A stretch of 64,000 bases of DNA, taken from Atopsyche davidsoni (Eukaryota > Arthropoda > Insecta > Trichoptera > Hydrobiosidae). The notes beneath the pieces are model-generated. The model ran no database searches, had not been told where the DNA came from, and saw only the letters and a list, made by a program, of their open reading frames with translations. Both the position numbers and the translations under genes were made by a program. Each line of letters starts with the position of its first letter. The stretch's first letter is position 1. Shown here one piece after another: positions 49,927 through 61,797 of this stretch. The stretch covers positions 10,133,001 to 10,197,000 of the forward strand of contig JAILWY010000026.1 in the NCBI GenBank assembly GCA_022113835.1, read 5' to 3'.

Positions 49927-51378
49927 TTATATCTTCTTCTTCAATTTTTCGTCAACTTTTGGTGGGGTGCTCGGATAAACAGAAATCAGTCCCAGCTGGA
50001 TGGCACACAATCCTAATCGTACAAGGTATTGAACCTGTAAAACAAATAATTTCCAATATTTAAGATTTTTTTTTTCTCGTATTGTGTAATGGCTACCGAC
50101 GTAGCTACCATTCTCAAAGAAATAATAAATATATGGATATTTCTCTACAGAAACGTTTCATCCTCCGACGGGCCTCAACTAGAGGTGAGGTGTTTAGACT
50201 CCCCGATCAGTTTGTTTAAACAGGGGTGCCTTTCGATGAAATATTGCATGTACTACCTGCAAATTGCAGCAGATAGAAATAAAATGCATACCATGAGATA
50301 TTTGTTTCGCAAAATGATTCCGTGGAGTACCCAGAAGAAAGACGAAATGGTCCCAGTTATTATCAGAGGGATTGGCATTCCATGGGTGCTTTTCGTTTTC
50401 AGTATTTTTTTCTGCAATAAAAACCAACCCCAGCTTGTTATTTTTTAATTCGCCAATACCACATCCATAATTTTTTTTTTAAGATTGTAGGTTGAAAAGA
50501 TAGCACATTGATAAAACACAAGTTTTATGGGACAAGTCAACTAGTTCCTAGATTTTTTTAACAGCATGCGTAATATTTATTGTACAACAGGCATAGTAAT
50601 AATTTTGCTGTTTGTATTTTCATTTTCCAAAGTGTGAAAACGTTGCCAGTGTGTAAAATAAGGAATTTATTAAAATAAAAACAAGTCTCACCAATTTAAA
50701 TAGCGGGGCTGCAATAATCAATATTAGCAGTACGGTGACCATCATTCCGAGCCTGGACTTGAGACTCTCGGTATCTTCTAGTAAGGTGTAAATTATAACA
50801 GCTCCAAGTATCGCTCCCCCGTAACTTATCTGCTTTACGACCTTCCCCTTGTTGTCGGCGTAAATATAGTAACAAACCAAATAGAGAGAGTAGAGAAGAG
50901 CACCGAATGCGGTAACTCTGATCATGATACTGTCCTGAAGAATACTGCCATAACGCAGCATAATCCCCGTCCTGAAAATAACTGCATTAATGAAAAACGA
51001 AAAAGCTCGATCATTGGAGCCAAGAAGTGCTGAAATGCACTCGTAATAGAAATAAGTCAAAACAAGCCCCAAAACTTTGGCGGTGTGATGAAAATAATTC
51101 TAATAAAACAGATATGAAGTTTCAGGTAGAAACATTGGGGAGGTTTTACTACGATTCAAAATAAAGATACTTTAATTAGATTTCGGGGAAAATCTGACGT
51201 TCACTCACACGACAAGGCCTCCTATTAACGGAGTGATAGAAATATTATTAGTATTTCCTTGTTTTCTGATGGTGTTGCACAGCACGACGGGCGCTAGCAG
51301 CTGAGCCATGGTGGTCACGGTGGCCATCGAGCCTATCATTCCCTTGTAATTTTCCAAAAATAATGCTAGCCCCTCCAT
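49927..51378 (-). CDS. SWEET sugar transporter, tandem paralogue B
   Basis: Four exons on the minus strand (51378-51209, 50971-50692, 50411-50292, 50034-49927) give 225 residues. Family landmarks are FLENYKGMIGSMATVTTMAQ, VLCNTIRKQGNTNNISITP, GIMLRYGSILQDSIMIRV, STHGMPIPLIITGTISSFFW, LHGIILRNKYLM and CAIQLGLISVYPSTPPK. Exon 3 is hidden because its frame has no internal start; it was placed by its splice sites and by the matching 120-base exon of paralogue A. A minus-strand acceptor (TTTTACAG) sits four bases before the start codon, so a non-coding first exon further right is likely. The C-terminus is short and lysine-rich. Exons 1-3 have exactly the same lengths and phases as paralogue A. Confidence 0.93.
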
Positions 51379-52683
51379 GTTTCTGTAAAAAAATATAACA
51401 AAAATCAAATAACTGGTGGTTAAATTTTTATTATATTTAATACATATACGCCCTCGGTTGGTCGGTTTCCTTTTCGGTATTAAATTGTACTCGAGTCGGT
51501 TTTATTCTGAATTTTGACGAATGATGTAAATGCAAGATAATAAACGACACATTGTTCTGAATTAAACTCGCGTCTTTGGGAGCTTTATTAAAAAAAATCA
51601 CACCTTGAACCAAATCATCTTTTTTATATAAAATGCAATATACACAGGTAAATCGACCAGCTTGTGCTACAATACAGTACACTGAATTTGTACTTGAATG
51701 AAATGGCAAAATGCAAATGTATTGTACATTTCCTCAATGTTTGATTCAGAAATATGCATTACAAATGAAAAAATATTTCTAGAAATTAATTTATCTGAAC
51801 ATTATTAATTTCGTTTTAAATCACAATTTTAAACGTTTACACAAAACATTGATAAAGTTTATACTTGTTATCATTGCCCTACTTTTTGTTAGAGATGTAA
51901 GAGCCCCAGATTTTACATAACACAAAAATGTGATCAATAAATGAAGAAAAATACGTGTTTATCATTTGTGGGAAAAATTCTTACGTTTAATATATATCGA
52001 CGAATAACCCAAGAGAGTCTGCAAAACTTGCTCACAGCTTGTGCCTGTCACGACATGCGATTGGAAAATGACTGTTAATATACAAATTTCTCACCAGTCA
52101 TCGCAGCCGGTTTTTTCTTCAGATAACAAACATCTCAGATAAAACTAATAAGCATGTAAATAAGGAAATGTCTCTATATTTCATTGATATATAATTGCAA
52201 CTATATAGATACCCATTCCTATAGATAGTAAATTTTAATAGGGACTTGCCCGTTTTACACTTCATAAAGATAAAAAATCATAACGTAACTAAGAAATGTA
52301 GGATTTTTTTAAATGTATACTCATAACTCTAAAAGCGATAAATATTGGGATTTTATAACTGTAGACGTGGTAGCAAAAGGGGGTGTTTGGAGAAGGTTGC
52401 TTCTATGGCCGATTTTGGCTGGTCAAATAAATTAGAAAAATACCTGTTTTTTTAAAGGTTTTTCCCCCTAATAATAATAATAATTCTTTTATAGATATGT
52501 TTTACACACTAGTACGAGTATGCCGGCGATGCTGACTGTGTAGACTGATGTTTGTACAATTAGTTATGTTTTACAGAAATGCGGTTTTCCAGGACACGCG
52601 TGTTAAGCACGCTAAGCATGTCATTGTCCTGTTTCATCGCTAAGTGAGATGTCCGAAAAAAATCCATGATTCTTCATTTTCAT

Positions 52684-53436
52684 TTATGTTAATTTACAAT
52701 AGTTGTTAAGGCTGGGCATACAAAACGGTGTGTTTTTGTCCCCTGCTCCTGGCGCAGGTTGTGGGGCTTTCGAGATGTGGCTTAGGTAGAAGCGTACATG
52801 GACTTCTCTATTTCCGTTATTGAGTTTCCGTTATTGTGTTGGGGAAAATATGTGTAAAAAAACCTTTTATGAGATGTCTGAAACAATCCCAGGTCTTTCT
52901 AATCTCAATATAGATATACATATTGTATCCCTTGTGGCATTTAAAATCTCCACAAATTGAAGACAGTTTACCTATTCCAGATCGAAACAAAAATAATTTA
53001 TTAAGGGTTACGAAACTTTTGTTATACAAATATAAACAATGTAACTATAACAACGAGGAATATAATACTTATGTATTATATAACTGAAACAAGCTTAAGC
53101 AGGATTACAAATACTTTCAAAAGTAAAAGACAGAGATCGGTAGTCAATCAGATTGTGCTGTTTCCTACCTACCTACGTTGGTACGAAATGTGTGCTTGCT
53201 AATGAAAAATGTGAATATTGTCAAAATATTAATAGATCGCTTGGATCATTCGTTCTTCATTATAATAACACTCTCTTTCCCTACACAAACTCAATAACGA
53301 AAATACTTAAGCCATATATATATAAATATTCTACCTAAGCCACATGTAGTAAGCCCCAAAACCTGCGCGCAGAACCAGGCGACAGCCATATACCGTAATT
53401 TAAGCATAGCCCCAATAACTATTGTAAATTAACATA
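52684..53436. mobile_element. Large inverted-repeat element (about 0.75 kb)
   Basis: The left arm (about 52684-52860) and right arm (about 53270-53436) are inverted, imperfect copies. Matched blocks are TTTATGTTAATTTACAATAG at the tips, then CGCAGGTT.TGGGGCTT, then ATGTGGCTTAGGTAGAA, then CGTTATTGAGTTT. The interior of roughly 400 bases is AT-rich, with only short frames. Target-site duplications are not evident. It resembles a non-autonomous DNA transposon or foldback element whose coding part is lost. Confidence 0.8.
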
Positions 53437-53728
53437 AAAAAAAAATAGTCTTGGTTTTTATTTCCAAAAGGATTGTGTGGAGAGATTTTCCGTATTTTCC
53501 GATGTTCTTTGTAATCCATGAAGTTAGCTGTCAATGCTCTCACCCGTCACCCCATCTGCGTCTATTTTCGGAGCGGTGACTGATAGGAGTCGCGAGCGCA
53601 AACCGTTTCATCCACTTCGTGTCCTCTCAAGCCAATTCTGCAGCGATGATCAATATCGCGAGTTCTTATTTACTTGTTTCTTTAATGATTAACTAGTATT
53701 GAGGCTTCTATATAATACAATTTTTCAC

Positions 53729-53746
53729 ATGGTCAGCCTGATCTAG
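53729..53746 (+). other. Five-codon upstream ORF before DNAJC16
   Basis: An ATG at 53729 begins a five-codon frame that stops at 53744-53746, eleven bases before the DNAJC16 start codon. If the mRNA begins upstream, this minimal frame could modulate initiation. The transcript start is not known. Confidence 0.35.
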
Positions 53747-53757
53747 CAAACCGTACA

Positions 53758-56700
53758 ATGAGATGGAAATGGAGAAATTTGTGCGCGGAGCGATTGGCGG
53801 TGTACTTTATTTTTATATTGTGTTTAGGCTCTCTCGGGTCTCTGCAAAAGTTAGGTGACCCTTATCAAGTTTTAGGGATAAATCGACGTGCCAGCCTTCA
53901 AGATGTTAGACGTGCTTACAAGCAGCTAGCTAAAGAATGGTGAGAATCTTATCCGTAACTCTTTCGCGTGTACTAAATGTCATTTTTCGATCTAGACGAG
54001 TTTCTAATGTTTTGGTTTGTTTAATGAAAACTGAAATTTTCTGAATGAATCTTGATATTAGTGTTTTAAATTCCATTCAAGTAACATATTCCCTTTGCAG
54101 AGCTATTAATACTTAAACACATGTAGTCTTTTCATGTCAAATTTTCATTTTGATCAAAATCAATAAATACGATTTTAAAGTTATTCCAAAAGTAAATTAA
54201 AAGCAAGCACACACCTGGTACCTTGTTTTTAAATTTTACTTAATAATTCATTTATGAACAATTCCAATATAGGTCAGTTGTCATTTTTAATATTAATTGA
54301 CCAATGCAGAGGTATATCTTCATCCATAGTATTTTTTTTAATAAATAAATTCGACTCTGTTAGTGACTCAATGAATATGCTTAATTAAAAAGTATACATA
54401 GTTGTTGGCATAGCTGTTTTTTAAAATATATTTTATATAGAAATCAATAAAAAAATATGAAGGTTTTGAAATATAGTGCTGCATTATCCTCTCATACACA
54501 TGAATGCTACAAATTATGTTTATTGTGAGTTATGAAATCTATATTCAACAGTATAATTGTAATTTTATGTAAGTACTCACCCTAAAATTATCTGAATCTA
54601 TCTATCTACACAGAAAACACGTTGACTATACATCCAATTATATTATCTAATTACTATTTTTACATCAGTTCTTAAGTAAGGTATTCATGATAAGCAATAT
54701 GAATTGTTATAATCTTATCAATATTAGAAACAGATATGGAAAATCAATATAAAACTGTTTTAATGTATTACTTTTTATAACAGGTGTAGAGATGTTAAAA
54801 CAATGTTTTTTTTTCATGAATTAAATAGGCATCCGGATAAGAATGAAGATCCAACAGCAGAATCTAGATTTGTGGAAATTAAACAAGCCTATGAACTTCT
54901 GTCTGATGCAGAGAGAAGAAAAGCCTATGACTTGCATGGTATTACTTCCGAAGATAGCACACTATATAAAGAGAGACACGACTATAGCCAGTATGGCAGA
55001 TACAGGTATTTTTTTTCAAAATAACAACATTCAAAATAAATCTTTCTTTACTAACTATATGTGCGTAGATAATTTTTTTCCATCTAATATTACATAACAA
55101 AGTATTTAAAAAGATAATGGTAATGTTAATTGTGGTAAGTACTTAGCACTATTTACTTTAGTATAGATAACCTTTAACCAATAGTTTTATATCTATTATG
55201 TTTAAAACAAACTGGTGGCAGTGATAAGTAAATAAATGTTTGTAAATAATTGTTATAAATATCATTAGGTCAACTGCTCAGTTAACAATATATATAAAAT
55301 ATTTTCATTTAAAATGCTCAAAAAGAAATAAAACTTTCCAATAACTACTGTTTTACTTCTAATCTGTTCATTTATTGTTGTTTATTTTTAGCAATGACCC
55401 ATTTGACGAATTCTTTGGAGGACGGTTTCATTTTCAAGACCAAGACATTACATTATTCCACAAGCTCGCTGTTACAACAAGGTTATTTAGAATTATATTT
55501 TTGCAAACTATATGCAATATTGTAATTCATTTCAATATTTAAAAATTATTATATAGATTTACAATAAATAATAAACAAGTTAGTACAAAATCATATCGTA
55601 ATATTATATTTTGATGATTTAAATTTTTTAAGGCACTTTGAGAACAAATTAGTAGAGAAGAGTAGCCGTGATGCAGTACTGGTATTGTTCTACTCGGATT
55701 GGTGCATGGAATGTTTACGTGCGGCGCCTGTGTGGCGGCGTCTGGTGGAGGCTCTGCAGCCCCGCGGAGCTACTCTAGCCACAGTGCACGCTGCACACGA
55801 GCCCCTCTTGGCCCGCCAGCTTGGGGTTCCTGGTCTGCCCAGCCTGGTTTTGCTCATTGACCGTCACTCCTATGTTTACAAAGAGAGCATGCTCTCTGTG
55901 CAGAAGGTTGTAGGTAAGCTAATAATATGTTGCAATATTGTTTAATTATATAAAATATTAATAATAATTAACCTTTTGAATATTAACATCGTATCTGATA
56001 TGATCAAAGAAAAAAACTTGACGAAACACAATACACAATTTTGTAAATTTTGTTTATTTTGTGTAAACAAAATACACAAATATTGTCTCCAACAATTAGA
56101 AACACACTGCCCGAAAACCACTCCACCACTCGGGTTAGTCAATAAAAACAAATACAACAATATATTTGGCTCGGGCAAATCATTACCGACAAGTTGGACT
56201 GGTAACTGGTTAATGGTGGTCGACCAGTTCATTCCCAAGCTCATCAGATTATCTTTGCAATTAACTTCTAGGCAAATTTTGATATATATATATACTTATA
56301 TATTTTAAATAAAATACTTTTTGTGATTTATCCACATGTTTAATTTTATTGGTGACAGGTTTCGCCAACCTTTCACGTTGGCATTATCAAACTATATCTC
56401 CTAATTTCAGAATTCATTAGAAGCAAATTGCCTTACAAGCTAGTGCGACCGATCACCGATGATGATGTCGACAGTTTCCTGGACAGCTGGGAGGACAATA
56501 AAGTTCGTGGCCTAATATTTGAAGACAGGCCAGCCGTACGTCTCCGATACTTGCTAACCGCTTTCCATTATAGAGATCGAGTCAAATTTGGGTATGTATC
56601 TTTTTATCCCATAACTAAATATGCATACTTTTTAAATGCTTACTTTTACCATAGGCCTTTTATCTGTTTGTAGTTTTGTGGACCAGAGTGCTCCCAATAC

Positions 56701-59700
56701 TGAAAAACTTCGTGCACGCTATTCAGTAGAGAAAGGGTTGGATACTGTAATGCTGTTCCGGGAAGACTGGCAGCGACCGGCGGCTACTGTAAGCATGGCC
56801 GATATTCCCACGGCAACACTGCATCAGGTTATCTCTACCAACCAGTTCCTCACGTTACCGCGCCTCTCTTCACAGGTATGTCTGATTCTTCAAATATGAA
56901 CACTTCTTCACTGATTTGAATTTTTAGATATACATAGTAAATATATTTTCTTCATTGTGACACTTAAAAACATAGAATTTTGTGTCTAAATTTTCTTTTA
57001 ATGTATCTTTCAAAAGAAAGGTTTTTCTGCTGTAAATTTTTTATTGATAAAGTTAAGTCTTCTAGATTATTTATAATATAGCTATATAATAGAATATTTT
57101 ATATTAATAATTGCAGAGTGTTCTGGAATCATTGTGCCCCGCAGAGTGGCAAGGAGGTCGCCGCCGTCTGTGCGCCGTGCTGGTTAGCCGGGAAGGTTCA
57201 GTACATGCCAGCGCACGGGCAACATTACGTCGCTATGCACGTGCCGCACAATTGCCAGCAGAGCGTGTGCGTTTTGCTCACGTCTACATGGATGTACAAC
57301 AACAATTTGTTGATGCTCTCGCTAATACGGGTAATATTATATCATATTTTAAAGTTTTTCTCTAACCTAAGTATATGATGATACTCACATACATTCCATG
57401 GTGTAGTTCCCACTGTGTTTAAAAGGCACTTTCACTTGAAGCATTCACCTCCGCGTAATAAACATATTCAATATTAATTATCATGTAGATTGTACAAAAA
57501 TATAAAATTTTAATAAGCGATTTCCTAAATACACCCGAGAGATTCTTAAAAACAATGTTGCACTAAGTGTGTTAGTATTAAACCTTCATCAATTCCTATC
57601 TTTGGATTCTTTTTAATGTACTCTCCCATATAATCAGATTATTTGATGTAAGTTTAAACCCATCTTTACAAAATTTCTGAAGTGTATAATGCCATAAACA
57701 ATGGAGCATAAAGCATCAAACAAATATTTTTTCCAGCTGGCGGTTCAACAAAAGACCCGTTATGGGCAGAGCTGCGTATTGTAATAATCTGGCGTCGGGA
57801 TGTGTCGCGCGTGCGCCACGAGTGGCTGGCTGAACGTTGGCCTGCTAGCCCTGATGCAGAGGCTGAAGGAGTCGCGCCTGCTGAGATTGGAGAAGAGGGT
57901 CATGATTCAAGGCTTAACCGCACACAGAGACACCTATCAGAAACTCTGCGCCGTTTGCTGAGGCCTACTGAACCACTTTCTTATGAGACTGTCGTGAAGG
58001 CAAGAATACAAAGTTCTTTCATTTAGAGACCGAGCCACAATGATCTTAAAATATACGTACATACAAATTATATATATATATATTTACAGTTATTATTATA
58101 CTTTAACAGGAACTCATTGACGAGCACACTGGGGGTGTTTGGGGTCGACTCTTGGAGGCTGCAGCCATGCTGGCTGAACGCGCCGCAGGATCATTACGTC
58201 GTGACACTCTCCTACCAATTGTATCAGTGTTGGCGACTATCATGCTAATACTTGCAGCAGGGTACCTTATGGCACATCTTGTGTGAGTGATTCTTACTCA
58301 AGCTCAAACTATAATTTATTATTTTGATACCTAACTTTATCATTGTACATTACATTAAAATGGTTAATTTATTTTAGTCGTATGGAAGAAGAATCTATCC
58401 AACGACGTAAAGAAGAGAAAAGATCCAATGGTACGAAGATGTCGCAAAATAATAATAATGGATCACCCAGCATACCACGCACAACCCTAGGACAACAGTC
58501 AGAACTGAAATTACACGAACTCAGAGCCGAAAAATATAATGGACTAGTGAGGTAATATTATTTAGACCAGTTTATGTAGATTTTGTTTAATCTTTTTTAT
58601 TTAACAATAAAAAATGTTATTGATTTCATTGGGTTGCTAAGGAAGATATTCTCAACTGATTAAACTTAAAAAGTAAAAAAAGAAGTACCACTACGTATTC
58701 GTTTAATTATAAAACATATAAGCGAATCCAAAGATTAACAATGATTTATCTGCATTCAATCTTTTCACAAAGGTTTTTTTTTTGGCAATAATAAGTGAAT
58801 AAGTAAGTTATATGTAGTGGAACATATATCACAGTTTGAGGACTTAATTTTTTTCAAGTAAATAAGTGACTTTCAGTTAAGTATCAGTAGCCAAAATCTG
58901 CAATTTTCTAGCTATTGTTTACGATATGGCCTTCCATGTGTTTTATGTGTTTAAAGTAAACAACTAATAGTTATTGGAATCGGAATGATTTTTCATGTAA
59001 TAAAGTGAACGAAATAGTGACATGGTTGTTTACATATATCATTATCTTCTATCTTAGGTTACTAAAACCTGGCTGTCGCACAATTGTCTTACTTGTGGAC
59101 CAACAATCTCGAGTGCAGTTACTTACCATGTTCCACAAAATCGTCTGGCCTTATAGAAAGTTAGTATACAACATATTAAGGCTGCGAATAAGTTTTACTG
59201 TTTTGAAATTTACGTATACTCTTGGTTTATTAAAAGGAGATTAATCATTCCATTTTACAAATGTTTTGTTTTATTCAGGAATAAGACTTTGCTCTTTGCA
59301 CACTTGGATGTGGAGCGACATGTAGCATGGTATCGCCAGATGTTACAACTGTCATTACCGGAACCTCGAGAGCTGCAGATAAATCCTCGCAATTGCGTAG
59401 GAACAGTTCTCGCTCTCAACGGTCACAGAAAATACTTCTGCATGTTCCATGCGAAGCATCCAGAGAGTACAAGAGGTTCAAAGGTAAGCTCTGATGAATG
59501 CTAAAAACTTTGTATTTTTCAGTTAACCGTTAAAATGAAAATTTTTAATACAAAAATTCTGTAAAGAGTACCTATACTAGTATTAGAGTGAACAGAGAGA
59601 GATAGCTGAGTACCATTAAAAATAATAAAACGTGAACATTAATGTTTTATTATTTTATTTTTTATATTTAATTATTATCAACTTTGATAATTTTTGCTTT

Positions 59701-60260
59701 TACTTCACTCTCGTTGTGCTATATGCAACAAGACTTGAAGTAGCAATCGAAACAACATAACATTTATGAAATTTGTATGTATTGAATATAAAACAAAAGT
59801 ATTTCTTTAAATAATTTTGCTTTCAGTAAAATAATATTATACATGTGAATGAGAAAAGTTTCCATATACTCATCCTAGATGCGTAGAAATTAAATTTGTT
59901 TTTACATTTGATGCAACCTGTACTTAATGTTATTTTTTTCTTTTTATTGAATAAGTAAAGGGTTTATCTGTATGCTACAATGATATTTAAGCTACTGCTG
60001 TAACTATATTGTTGCCTTGACCTAATTGTTATTATGTGTAGCGCATGGCCCGCATGACCCGTCGCCTGGGTGGAGGCGCAGGAGACCCTGAGGCAGGGGC
60101 TTTCATGGGCTTCCACAGCTCAGAGTCCTCAGATAGCGAAGGTGGCCCGCTTCTGCAAGGCACACTCCTTGACGGACTGGACAATTGGTTAGACCGGCTC
60201 TTCGAAGGATCCACGCACCGTTACTACATCAACTACTGGCCTGACTTCAACACCAAGTGA
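53758..60260 (+). CDS. DNAJC16: DNAJC16-like membrane J-domain protein
   Basis: Thirteen exons (53758-53939, 54829-55005, 55392-55481, 55633-55913, 56411-56591, 56674-56875, 57117-57330, 57737-57999, 58110-58282, 58378-58551, 59058-59159, 59279-59483, 60042-60260) give 820 residues, close to vertebrate DNAJC16. J-proteins stimulate Hsp70 ATPase; DNAJC16 is an ER-associated member linked to autophagosome size control. An N-terminal hydrophobic segment (about 14-34) fits a signal peptide. The J-domain runs DPYQVLGINRRASLQDVRRAYK to the HPDKNED motif, with His-Pro-Asp at about 62-64 split by intron 1. A thioredoxin-like domain follows, with Cys-Met-Glu-Cys at about 174-177. A membrane helix (564-588) precedes a charged, Asn-rich stretch and a long C-terminal region. 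Intron 8 probably uses a GC donor (AAG|GCAAGA). Intron 4 carries a foldback fragment. Confidence 0.94.
56302..56391. mobile_element. Foldback family A arm fragment in DNAJC16 intron 4
   Basis: The segment AAATAAAATACTTTTTGTGA..CCACATG..TTGGTGACAGGTTTCGCC..CTTTCACGTTGGCATTATCAAAC matches one arm of the 41580 element. Its end is about 20 bases before the acceptor of exon 5. The second arm and tip are missing. Confidence 0.75.
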
Positions 60261-61793
60261 AGGCCATCCCCGGGTAGTTTATTTAAAAGATGTAAATATT
60301 TTTTAGCTGTTGTTTTAAAGTTATTCAATTTGAATGGTTGTTATTATTATTATTATTTTGATGTCAGTGTTGTCTTAGCTCACGGAAACCATCGTTCCGA
60401 GATCTCACTTGCGGTTCTTTGGATGTTGTGTTTTTGAACAAATTCTATTGAGCGCGTGTTATGTTTATATGTATGTTGTACAATATTGCCGAAGAAATAT
60501 CTATTACCATACGAGTACTCATAGCGACTACGGAAGAGAGGATTCAGGATATTACGAGATAGAAAAATTAATGTTTTCTCTCGCTAACTGATATAACTGA
60601 GGATTTTACGTAGCGTTGTAGCCTGCACTTTTTACAAAATATTTACATTTTTCGAAATTTTATATCATATAAATTTTAGTACACGTAATAAATTACCAAA
60701 GTAAAAATGACTAGTCTTAGCATAGGGCTTATGTTTTAGTACTCGCCGTAAATAAATAATGTAGATACGATACCGAGTAGCCCCTATGGGGACTCGCCGT
60801 ATCTTCATACCTTACCATAAGATAATATAGCTTTAATTATCTTCCTCTTCGAAGTTAAGCTACTTGCCCTAACTTATTTACAATTTTTTATCTCTCCAAG
60901 TCAAAGGGTAATTATAAATTATGTATCATACCGATAATGTTTGAATTTTACTCTTGAAAAGGGCCTTCCCGTGCTGTAAATTTATTATATTCGTTATTAT
61001 TGACTGTTACCATTATCTATATTATATAATTTTGTTTTTCAAATTTAGATATTAAGTGACCATGACATTAAACTTTATTCAATCTAAATCTGCTGTTCCA
61101 ATGTTTTAAAGAAATGTGTTTTCTTACTGTGCAATCCACAACAGTACAATGTAACTCTTACTAATTTATTTAAAATATATACACTCTTTACACCTATGCT
61201 CTGTTTTTTATTTTAATTTTTATATTTATATAAACCTACATGATAAAATAATATTTCTTTCCATGGGTCAATTACACTTCAATTATAAATTTCTTTCTAT
61301 CGATGTATAATACAGATTACGCTTGTGTATTCAAGATTTTTGATGTGCAAGTAGTACTCCCTGACAAAGCGTAGCTGTATGGAATGCTAAACATTTTCAA
61401 GACACGCATAAAATCTGAAGATGAATTTATACTCAAAAATCATAGGAGTAAAGTTGTTATGTAGACACAGGAGATTCAGATGCTGGACCTCCTGTTCTGG
61501 ATGGAAAATGAGTAGATGTTAGTGCGAGTTCATAATCATGTAAAAGGATCATTCTAATACTCCTGGAGAAATATAAGCCCTTAAACTCTACTCCCCTCTT
61601 TTACATGACATAAATTTTTTAATCTGTAAATATACCTAAAAAACTTCTTTCCTACTTTATCACAATGAGTAATTTTTTACATTCACAGATTTCGAGGGGT
61701 TATAACGCATGGACATGTGTCGAGTTATTCATTTAAGTTGTATACTTCTGCAATAAAGAAGCAGTCACCTCACCTAATAAATAAAGGTCCCCT
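60261..61793. other. 3' region of DNAJC16 and intergenic DNA
   Basis: The DNAJC16 3' untranslated region begins here, with AATAAA signals near 60688 and 60752-60760. The rest, up to the piggyBac element, is AT-rich, with no supported gene. Confidence 0.5.
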
Positions 61794-61797
61794 TTAA

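Larger units (their letters stand above)
51379..53757. other. Divergent region between SWEET paralogue B and DNAJC16
   Basis: Promoters for both divergent genes lie here. A non-coding first exon of the SWEET gene probably lies to the right of 51382. The stretch contains a 0.75-kb inverted-repeat element (52684-53436). Near the DNAJC16 start a less AT-rich block (53540-53650) may be its promoter. A five-codon upstream ORF begins at 53729. No other gene is supported. Confidence 0.45.

Noticed and set aside
50194..50427. 77-codon minus-strand frame in SWEET paralogue B
   Set aside because: It overlaps the true third exon in the wrong frame; the correct frame gives the conserved second MtN3 repeat.
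57118..57378. 86-codon frame overlapping DNAJC16 exon 7
   Set aside because: It is a different frame of a real exon; the in-frame exon product continues the conserved protein.
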